A stretch of 64,000 nucleotides of DNA from Megalonaias nervosa. Its lineage: Eukaryota; Mollusca; Bivalvia; Unionida; Unionidae. This document shows, in pieces, positions 35,930-44,908 of the stretch. The DNA is taken from positions 62,001-126,000 of the forward strand of contig JAECUM010092838.1 in the NCBI GenBank assembly GCA_016617855.1. The letters run 5' to 3'. Each line of letters starts with the position of its first letter. Position 1 is the first letter of the stretch. The position numbers and the translations under genes were made by a program. Under the pieces are notes generated by a model. That model was not told where the DNA came from and searched no databases. It saw only the letters and a program-made list of their open reading frames with translations.

Positions 35930-36650
35930 GTCTTTCTTTGGGTAATGATAGCCATATTTGATGGCAGATAGGCATCATTTGTATACTTTTCTAAGTTCTG
36001 TATGCCAGGATGCTTTATGCCTAATTTGGTCAAAATAAGTCATGTTTATTCCTTAGAAGTCATGTAAATGTTGTTCTATTGTTAGTAATAGTTTTGTACA
36101 AGTTTGAATCATGCCAGGATGTTTTCTTTCAAGTATGGTCCAACTTTAATTAGCATCTTGGAGAAGATGTCACTTAAAGGTTTTCTATTCTTTTGCAATG
36201 GTGGCCATATTGGATGACAGATCAATTACAATGGTATACATAAAAGGTCTTCATGTTAAGATGCTTTTTGTGAGTTTGGTCAGATTTTAGTCAGCAGTTT
36301 TGAAGAAGACTTTTAATGGTTCCTCCATTTAGTAGTAATAGCCATATCTGAAGTCAGATAAACATTATTTGTACACATCTAAATGGTCTTCAAGCTGGGA
36401 TACTTTCTGCCAAATCTTATCAAATTCTGTTCAGTGAATTTTTTTCACAAGAAGTTATTTTAAAGGTTTTTGACTCTTTTTTGAAAGCCCTCCATGACAG
36501 GATACTCGTGCCAAATTTGGTCAAAATTAGTCCAGTGGTTGTTGAAAAGGACTTTGAAAACAGCAATTGTTGCCAGACACATGACAGGTACATGGCTGTA
36601 TCATTATAAGCTCACTGGACTTTATGGTCAGGTGAGCAAATAAAATCTAG
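35930..36650. repeat. Bivalve-type dispersed repeat with about 170-bp units
   Basis: Four diverged units share 'atagccatatttgatg.cagat', 'tttgtacac.tct.aa.tcttcatgccaggatgct' and 'caaatttggtcaaaattagtccagtggtt', closing with 'gctcactggactttatggtcaggtgagcaaataaaa'. That closing phrase is very common in bivalve genomes as I know them. Non-coding. Confidence 0.65.
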
Positions 36651-37520
36651 ATGATGTGATAGAATTGATAAACAGGTAATTTTATACGTTTTTAATTAGG
36701 AATTATTTTGAATCTTGCCAGCAAGCAAAAGGTAAGAGGCTATACAGAATCACTCTGATGTATTCCTGTTCTCTCAAAAACAGTGTCATCAATGAATATT
36801 TTATTCACATTTAAGAAATTTTTGACAGCTTATAGGTTTTGAAATAAACTGTAATGAATGCCTTATTTTCACTGGTCAAACAAATTTCACTTGAAGAAAC
36901 AATATCTGTAACTCTTTTTAGAATGATTTACAGAATGAATGGTCATTTAGTTTTCATGAAAAAAACTGAAGAACAAAAAAAGCAAGAACAACCATGCATG
37001 ATTTGTAATATCTAAGTCAATAATGAACTGACTCATTGATATATTTTTAACTTGAACCATTTTTAGACGTGTGGCTGTATCTGATGAATCAAAAACTTTA
37101 TCATTTTAAATTAATGAAAATAGAAAAGTATCTTTTAATATTTATGGGAAAAAGACATATAATTTAATCCTGGTACACTAAATGTATGGAAAGTATGGTA
37201 TAACAATCCTGGCTGTGTTTGGTCTTTAACGCAACCCGACTACATAAAACAATGGTTGCTAAGTTTGAAAGGAGGTCTATTAACATCTTGAAACTCAATA
37301 TGCTTTAATTTCTGTGCTATGGATATAGTTGGAATACAATTTCTATGGATATAGTTAGAAAGAAAACCACTTCCATGATATAGTCACAAATACTATAATT
37401 TCGATGGATTATTCAGAAATAACACAATTTCCAGGATGAACAATAGTAATGGATACAAGTTAATGTAAAAGTGTCCACCACCTAAATCTAAGATGTTTGG
37501 ATATTAGAAATTTAACATAC
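36651..37520. other. Non-coding stretch, nothing recognised
   Basis: A+T-rich DNA with short local repetition of 'atggatatagttagaa' at 37320-37430. No exon or element was recognised. Confidence 0.55.
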
Positions 37521-37565
37521 CTCATCAGGCCAACATAACCTCTGCCTTTATTTGTTGGTGCATTG
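37521..37565 (-). CDS. Possible exon of the minus-strand helical protein (5'-most visible)
   Basis: On the minus strand the sequence reads NAPTNKGRGYVGLM followed by the donor AG|gtatgt. The two-base remainder is completed to serine by the first base of the exon at 26657-26735, so phases agree. The acceptor is uncertain: accaacag at 37566 gives this 45-base exon, but the frame stays open upstream (AKNAKKLNHDVFTNS), so an acceptor near 37616 is possible and would give an exon of about 95 bases. Both acceptors have poor pyrimidine tracts. The 10.8-kb distance to the next exon also lowers confidence. Confidence 0.5.
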
Positions 37566-37689
37566 CTGTTGGTAAATACATCATGATTTAATTTTTTTGC
37601 ATTTTTTGCAGTAACCTTACTTTAGTGAATATTGGGAATCTAACTACAATTAATGTAGCTCTAACTTTCAGTCACATAATTTATTACAT

Positions 37690-39130
37690 CCGCATTAAAT
37701 TACATGGTCAATTTTTGGTGTCTGATATGAAATTCAATGCCTATTCAATTTAACATGATCACGTTTGTTTTTAATATGATATCCAATACCCATTCAATAT
37801 AACATGATCAATTTGGTGTTTGATATGATGTCCAATATCCATTCAATTTAACATGATCAGTTTGGTGTTTGATATTATGTTCAAGTAACCCATTCAATTT
37901 AACATGATCAATTTGGTGTTTTATATTATGTTCAAGTAACCCATTTAATTTAACATAATCAATTTGGTGTTTTATATTATGTTCAAGTAACCCATTCAAT
38001 TTAGCATGATCAATTTGGTGTTTGACATGATGTCCAATATCCATTCAATATAACATGATCAATTTTGTGTTTTATATTATGTTCAAGTAACCCATTCAAT
38101 TTAGCATGATTAATTTGGTGTTTTATATTATGTTCAAGTATCCCATTCAATTGAACATGATCAATTTGGTGTTTTATATTATGTTCAAGTAACCCATTCT
38201 ATTTAACATGATCAATTTGGTGTTTTATATTATGTTCAAGTAACCTATTCAATGTAACATGATCAATTTGGTGTTTGATATGATGTCCAATATCCATTCA
38301 ATTTAACATGATCAATTTGTTTCAAGTAATCCATTCAATTTAATATGATCAATTTGGTGTTTGATATGATGTTCAAGTAACCCATTCAATTTAACATAAT
38401 CAATTTGGTGTTTTATATGATGTCCAATATCAATTCAACATGATCAATTTGGTGTTTAATATTATGTTCAAGTAACCCATTCTATTTAACATGATCAATT
38501 TGGTGTTTGATATGATGTCCAATATCAATTCAATATAACATGATCAACTTGGTGTTTTATATTATATTCAAGTAACCCATTCAATTTAGCATGATCAATT
38601 TGGTGTTTTATATTATGTTCAAGTAACCCATTCAATGTAACATAATCAATTTGGTGTTTGATATGATGTCCAATATCAATTCAATATAACATGATCAATT
38701 TGGTGTTTGATCTTATGTTCAAGTAACCCATTCAATATAACATGATCAATTTGGTGTTTTATATTAAGTTCAAGTAACCCATTCAATTTAACATGATCAA
38801 TTTGGTGTTTTATATTATGTTCAAGTAACCCATTCAATTTAACATGATCAATTTGGTGTTTGATATAATGTTCAAGTAACCCATTCAATTTAACATGATC
38901 AATTTGGTGTTTGATATGATGTTCATGTAACCTATTCAATTTAACATGATCAATTTGATGTCTGATATGATGTTCAAGTAACCCATTCAATTTAACATGA
39001 TCAATTTGGTGTTTTATATTATGTTCAAGTAACCCATTCAATTTTACATGATCAATTTGGTGTTTGATATGATGTTCAAATAACCTATTCAATTTAACAT
39101 GATCAATTTGGTGTTTGGTATGATGTTCAA
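37690..39130. repeat. Minisatellite, 51-bp unit, about 27 copies
   Basis: The unit reads approximately 'catgatcaatttggtgttttatattatgttcaagtaacccattcaatttaa' (51 bases) and most copies carry a BclI site (tgatca). Being 17 codons long, it keeps long frames open on the minus strand, repeating HIKHQIDHVKLNGLLEH (37808-38044 and 38676-39152). Shorter variant copies between 38230 and 38700 break that frame. It lies between the last minus-strand exon candidate and the Tigger-like element. Confidence 0.95.
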
Positions 39131-39920
39131 TTCGAGTCTCTGTATCATACATCCAGACTAGAACTGTTTAGGATTTGTACATCTGTATTTTAATATTCTT
39201 GGATGTGCCAATTTCAACTTTTATTACAGTAATACCCACTTGTTTTGAATTTCATTTACTCTACCAAAACTACCAAATATTTGGAAAGCATAAAACAGCA
39301 TTACATATAGCAAGTATAAAAGTCACATTCATTGTGTCTTCAGGAATGATTCTGCTATACAGTCCTACCCACTTATGTCGACATCTCTTATGTCGACAAG
39401 CCGCCTATTTCGACAAAAAAGCAAAGTCCCGGTCCCTTGGTCTACTATTACTACCAAAATTGTCATGCTTATGTCGACGTCGAGATAAAAAAATAAACGT
39501 ACATGTCGACAGAAGCCCTTGATCCCAGCTTGAACAAAGCCTTTGTTTTCTAATCATTTATGTCGACAAGCTGCCAATTCCGACCCAAACATTGTTCAAC
39601 AATTAGTTGATCTTGCCGCCAGGCTTTAATTTTCTCGCCTAATCATTTATGTCGGCAAGCGGCCAGTTCCGACCTGTACTTTACTCAACAATTAGTTGAT
39701 CTTGCCGGCAGGCTTTAATGTCGCGGTCGGATAAAAAAAAAAAAACAAACAGGCTTTTGTTTGGTCCTGTAAAGTTGGCCTCTCGCGGCGACTTAAATAA
39801 AAGCAATGAAATCTGATCTGATTCTTGCATTTTCCAAAGTGATCGGTGATTAAAACAAGTTTATTGCGCTGTGAAAGTTTCCTTTTTAACTTTATTTATA
39901 TTTACGATGGCTACCAACGG

Positions 39921-40022
39921 CAGTGTAAACGCAGATTAAATTTACAGTCTCTGGAAACTAAATATCTGGCTGTTAAGGAAGTTGAGGGTGGGACATCTCG
40001 CAAAGATGTCTGTGAAAAATTT
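39921..40022 (+). pseudogene. Remnant of Tigger transposase N-terminal HTH (CENP-B-like)
   Basis: In one + strand frame the sequence reads QCKRRLNLQSLETKYLAVKE followed by VEGGTSRKDVCEKF. This matches the first helices of the CENP-B/Tigger DNA-binding domain (K-R-x-x-L-x-x-E-x-K-x-x-x-I-K-E-V-E-x-G-x-S-x-x-D-V-x-x-x-F). The frame stops straight after, and no DDE catalytic core is present. It supports assignment of the surrounding inverted-repeat element to the pogo/Tigger group; it is not a host gene. Confidence 0.75.
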
Positions 40023-40529
40023 TAAATGTATTGAGCAGACATTGTTACAATATTGTATTATAAGAATCATTTTCTTTTAATACCTCATTAGCATGTGTCA
40101 ATGTATACAATATTATGCCTTCATTAATCATATCAGCCGCATATCTCTTGTTCCCTTTTATGTACTTTTCACGATGACTTCTGTAACTAAATACACGTAC
40201 TGTTTAAACCAACTTGTTGACAGGTTTTCATTTCCCTGTGAATAGCCCCGTCCCCTTGGTAGCCTCAGTAAGATGGGAATTGACTGACCAAAATCTAGGC
40301 CCCAAGCGTGTAAATAACAACTATGCAACCATGTGCTTATGCCGACATTGAATAATCGTAGTGAATGTTTTTCATATCAGGATGTGACCGATGCAATATT
40401 TTATTGTGGATTTTATTACACAAAGGTAACCAAAATGTAATTTGTCAATATACAAGTGTATTTGACACTGGTTTTCTCTTCATGTAATCAAAATTTGCAT
40501 TGTTTGGTTTCTCAAAGTGTAAATGCTAC

Positions 40530-40700
40530 CACAGGAGTCTGCAGTTTTATCAATAAAGCACAACGAAATTTCTGACAACATGAAATCACCTTAACGGTAT
40601 TATAAATTAACAATTAACAATAATTTATAATACCGTTAAGGTGATTTCATGTTGTCAGAAATTTCGTCGTGCTTTATTGATAAAACTGCAGACTCCTGTG
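40530..40700. mobile_element. 171-bp foldback (near-perfect palindrome) nested in the Tigger element
   Basis: The arms 40530-40609 and 40621-40700 are inverted copies of 80 bases with one mismatch (acaacg versus acgacg), separated by an 11-base spacer (acaattaacaa). The palindrome is flanked by the perfect 7-base direct repeat atgctac (40523-40529 and 40701-40707), a target-site duplication. It therefore inserted as a unit into the older transposon. It has no coding capacity. Transcribed, it would form a long hairpin. Confidence 0.92.
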
Positions 40701-40851
40701 ATGCTACTCACTGACGACAGGTCACCCCTTACTGACGAATTTAACTGGTATCTTTTTTTCAGTAACCCCCCCCAAACACTTTTCTCGACATCCGCCTATG
40801 TCGACAATATTTCCTCGGGCCCGAGGATGTCGACATAAACGGGTAGGACTG

Positions 40852-42244
40852 TAGCAGCATAATTTTGTTTTACATGACAACATAATTTTTTAAAAAAATA
40901 TTTTTTTTTGACAAAACAGTTGTATTTGTCACAAATTAATTTTAAATATTACAAATATAAATATATTCATGATCCTTTAATCACATGTTTGACATGTGTC
41001 ACATATGCAAAATTGGTTACCAAATGGGATGTTGTAGAAGATATTCAGTTCAAATCCAAATTTACAAAAAATAAATTTTGGCTTAAAAAACAAAAATGTC
41101 TTTTTTAAAGTCATTTTCTAGAATATGTTAATTTGTTAAGGACATATATTCCTTTGTAAGACTGATAATCATCCGAAGATTTTCAAGATAGCAGTTGTTT
41201 TCTGATTGAATTTTACATAATTTCTCAAGTTCGCTAAATATGTTCTCGTTTGTTGAGTCTTGTGTTTTATGTTTACTGTCCCACTCTGATAAATATCATG
41301 CCTGGGTGTTGACTGAAAGTTTCACTGCCTATTATATCAGCTGTAAATTATAGGTTTTAGCGTCAACACTTCCTATTTTAATTAACAAGCTCTTTAATGT
41401 CAGGAAAATGACTTTTGCAGGGTGTTATCTATATTTTATAGTGAATCAACTCTAGTTACAGTTTTTAGGTTACAACTTACACAACTAACATCTAGCAAAT
41501 TCATCTACTGTAAGGTACTGGCCATTTCATCTTTTTTAAGGGGAGCTACAATTTTCTATTGAGCAAGATATTTTCTTTTCTTTTATCTCAAGGTGTTCTT
41601 TTTTTAAAATAAAAAGGACATGTTATTTGGCTGTAAATCAGAGCAAGAGGAAGCTATAGTCAGATGGAAATTTTCTTTAATATACACATGCCTGTCTCCT
41701 ATCTCAGAACATTAAAGTGTTGGTCCCTAATGTAATTGTGGTATTCCTTTTGAACAATGTTGGAAATTACAATTGTATGTAATTGTTTTCTAACACAGGC
41801 AAAACATTTTCTTAAAGCAATTCATGCTGTTCTTAAAATGCTGTGGTATAGCTTGTAGTAAGATTTGTAAAAATTATCATTTACTAAAATCAAAATGTTA
41901 GCTGCAGGGACCATAATTTATGTAAAATGTTTAGCTGTAGGGACCATAAATCCTGGATCTCAACATGTATGTAAATTGTTTAGCTGTAGGTAATTGTCCA
42001 CAGAGTTGAAAATGTTTATGTCATTATTTAACTGTATTGAACATGGATCTTTAATTCTAGCATGTGTGTAAAATCCTTGGTTTTAAGTCAGTTTATGGGT
42101 AAATTTGAAAATAACATGTTATGAATATAGAGAAAAAGGTGTTTATTAGTGCATGTTACATATGACACATTAATTAGATGTATTGAAAAGTTCTCTACAA
42201 TTAGTGTACCGATAGCTACATTGTTTGCTTTTATTTTATTTTAG
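40852..42244. other. Non-coding, presumed CENP-E intron
   Basis: No kinesin motor exon or other coding segment was found here on either strand. A short three-copy repeat around 'gtttagctgtagggaccataa' occupies about 41895-42080. The last bases (tttattttattttag) form the polypyrimidine tract and acceptor of the exon at 42245. Confidence 0.6.
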
Positions 42245-42364
42245 TTTGCATCCAGAGCCAAGACAATCAGAAACAAACCACATTTGAATGAAGTTCTCTC
42301 AGATGCAGCCATGCTGAAGAAGTATCAGCGGGAAATTACTCGGCTTCAGAACCAGATCTCAGAG
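42245..42364 (+). CDS. CENPE: CENP-E exon: end of motor domain and neck
   Basis: Preceded by tttattttattttag and followed by the donor gtacga; 40 codons, phase 0 on both sides. It begins FASRAKTIRNKPHLNEVLSD and continues AAMLKKYQREITRLQNQISE. FASRAKTI(R/K)N is the conserved last helix of kinesin-7 motor domains, and the remainder starts the neck coiled coil, matching human CENP-E (NEV...DEALLKRYRKEI). The residues are positioned as the final motor exon, so the ATP-binding and switch motifs must come from earlier exons that I could not find to the left. Confidence 0.93.
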
Positions 42365-44746
42365 GTACGATTGAGAACACCATTTAAAATTTTGCTTACT
42401 AATTGTAAAGGATATGATGCTTCACACAGTGACACAGTGATTGTCACATACACAGTAAGAAAAGTGTTTATATATTTTGCACCGCAAATGCTAAGTTAAT
42501 GAATTATCTGAATGACTGTTCGTTTCTTTGGAATTAGAATGTTAATTCAGATCAAAGTCCATATGTTATGTTCAGGTCTAAGAGAAAATAATTTAGAGTT
42601 GGCTTTTTAAAACAAAAAGAAATTGAAAATAATTTCACATCATTGATGATGTTGATCTTATTAACATGGCATATAAAAAATACTCATGCAACCAGACTAA
42701 AAATGGGTAATAATAATAAAAACTCATTTGCACTTGAAAATTGTTGTACTACATTTCTTCTATTCACATGAAGATTATGCATTTAATTCACACTCTAAGG
42801 TTTAACATCAATCTGCTAACCAGCTGTGACATGTATTTTACATGTACAGGTTCATACACCTCATTTGACTCATGATCATTTATCATTCATTATTTCTCAA
42901 AAGTTTTCTTTTGGTTTTGAAGGTTTCTTTTCTTAAAGGATCTGTGACTATGGATTTACAAAAATATTACATTTGCAAATTGTTACACAGAATACTGTTT
43001 TTGGCATGTGACTTTTCCAGTGCATTCACCCCTGAAATGCTGTACTATTTTTCCAGTGACTTAGATAGTAAACTGCCATATTGAGGTTAACTGGCTGTAA
43101 GATCAAGTGAGCTTATGGTATTGCTGTGTGTAAAGTGTGTGTCATGCTATGTGTGCATCAGTCAGTATTTGCTATTTTAAACTTCTTAAAAAGCACTGGG
43201 CAGATTTCAACCAAATTTCACATGATTGGTTTGGTTTAACATTTTATGGCACAACATTTTTAAGGTTATGTTATACAGGAGCAAGTAAAGTGCCTTTCCC
43301 AAGGTTACATCAAGAAAGCCAATCAGGGCTGCATCTTTCTGGTTATCAGTCTATAGTCTTAATCACTCAGCTACCATAGCTCCCATTCTGGCAATTTAGT
43401 CATTTTAGATTTGTACAAAAGATGCATATCTACCACTAGCTATAAAATTTGTCCACCTTAAAAATGAAATAAAGGAATAAGTTAAAACAGCATCTTAAAA
43501 ACTGTGGAACATAATTTAACCACATCTGACAGAAATTATGATTGCATGAAGGGATTTAAAATTTTACAGATTATGCCGATTATTCAATTCCAAAAATATA
43601 AAACCTTTAAACAACAAGCTCTATAGAATTTGACAAAGCATTCTGGAATAAAAGGCTTTTCAATTTTGTACAGATAATTGCTGAATATGACATCAAATAT
43701 GCATCTGAACTCGGGGGTTTTAAAATTCCTACAAATGATGCTAATCTGCCATCAAACCAGGCTTCTGTAACTAAAAATAGAAAAACTTAAATTATTTCTC
43801 AGAACAATGTCTGACAATTGAATTTTACCAAATTTGACAGAAAGCTTCCTGGCATGAAGTGCTCACGTAATTTGCCATCAGATATGGACCTGAAATTTGA
43901 TAGAAATTATTTTATCTTGTTAGGAGTTCATTTGAAAACAGATCTTGAAGAAATCTAACTGCTAACATATCCACACTATTGTGAAGGAGTTTTGCAAACC
44001 CTGACCTAACTGACCTTTGGGTTATGTCAGAGGTCCCTGCTTGCACTTTTTAAGCCTCAGTGAGCATAAGAGAACACTGACTTGTACATATAATTGAATT
44101 TACACCATACATTTGATTTAGCTTTATTCCAATGAACAAGTTGATAATAAACATTCTGATTTTATAAGGTCAATGTTCTTCAGTTGGGTTTTAAACTGTA
44201 CTGGCTACAGTCAAATATGATTTTTTATCACTGAACCCATCTTCTGGAATTATATGAAGAATACAACTTAAGTAACTATGTTCCCCCAACAACAGCAACA
44301 ACTCTGCCACATATTTTACTTAATGTAATGTGGAGGATTTCATTGTATATTAGTCAGTCCAGAGTAACAGTATATGATATAGAATGAGTTTAATAATATT
44401 TATTGATAACATTTTTCAGTTGAAAATTTGTAGTGCTATCATGGGAGTAACTGGGCATTAATAATTGAAAAGTATTCACATAAACACATTTCTTTTTTCT
44501 TGCAAGGCATACTTGTCTTTGTTAGATGGATATTTAAGAGATTCACATGCAAGTATAATATGCATGTTACATCAAATTAGTCAGTTGAGTTTTATTCATT
44601 TGAGTGTATGTATCAGTGTTTGTATTTTGACCAGATGGGAAACCTCCATGAGATGCACATGCAAGTATAATATGCATGTTACATCAAATTAGTCAGTTGA
44701 GTTTTATTCATTTGAGTGTATGTATCAGTGTTTGTATTTTGACCAG
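42365..44746. other. CENP-E intron with a SINE remnant and diverged repeats
   Basis: No exon is expected (phases 0/0 join directly). About 43225-43385 resembles an inverted SINE: on the minus strand a tRNA-like 'ggtagctgagtgattaagac' is followed by 'ccttgggaaaggcactttac', a phrase typical of animal tRNA-derived SINE bodies. About 43390-43990 is a degenerate series of 'ctgaaatttgacagaaatt'-type units. The 3' end is involved in a 112-bp tandem duplication (44539-44776). Confidence 0.55.
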
Positions 44747-44776
44747 ATGGGAAACCTCCATGAGATGCACATGCAA
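44539..44776 (+). repeat. 112-bp tandem duplication across a CENP-E splice acceptor
   Basis: The sequence from 'gagattcacatgcaagtataata' through 'ttgaccagatgggaaacctccat' is repeated with a period of 112 bases (aagtataata at 44551 and 44663; ccagatggga at 44631 and 44743). The upstream copy thus contains a second acceptor (gaccag|atggg) and, 30 bases later, a donor-like gtataa. The real exon starts in the downstream copy at 44747. Confidence 0.93.
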
Positions 44777-44908
44777 AAGGAAGACCTGGAAAAGAAGTTA
44801 CAGGAAAAAGAAGAGGCTGAGGAAAAACAGAAAAACTTGATTGAGAAACTGCGGCAAATGGTTGTAATTTCTAAAACTGGCATTACTGGACAGGAACCAG
44901 TTCCCAGG
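44747..44908 (+). CDS. CENPE: CENP-E exon: stalk coiled coil
   Basis: Acceptor tttgaccag, donor gtatac; 54 codons in phase 0 beginning MGNLHEMHMQKEDLEKKLQE and continuing KEEAEEKQKNLIEKLRQMVV, then ISKTGITGQEPVPR. The charged E/K-rich heptads form the first coiled coil after the neck. The segment LIEKLRQMVVISKTG parallels human CENP-E KIENLTRMLVTSSS, which directly precedes the KRR-TWC block, as here. Part of the exon's first 30 bases is duplicated upstream as a possible microexon. Confidence 0.92.

Larger units (their letters stand above)
39360..40851 (+). mobile_element. Tigger/pogo-like DNA transposon, internally deleted
   Basis: The ends are inverted copies: CAGTCCTACCCACTTATGTC on the left and, reversed, CAGTCCTACCCGTTTATGTC on the right (22 of 24 outer bases match). 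It is flanked by TA on both sides, as expected for Tc1/mariner-superfamily insertion. Subterminal 'tatgtcgacaag' words recur internally. A fragment at 39921-40022 encodes a CENP-B/Tigger-type helix-turn-helix. The rest of the transposase is missing, so the copy is non-autonomous. It is interrupted by a 171-bp foldback element (40530-40700). It is richer in CG dinucleotides than the older copy at 3647-4876, hence younger. Confidence 0.88.

Noticed and set aside
39921..40022. A host CENP-B gene exon near CENP-E
   Set aside because: The fragment lies between TA-flanked inverted ends of a Tigger-like element and its frame stops at once, so it is transposon debris.
40530..40700. Assembly artefact (false inverted duplication) as the explanation for the palindrome
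   Set aside because: The exact 7-base flanking direct repeats and single interior mismatch fit a real insertion better, though raw reads would be needed to exclude an artefact.
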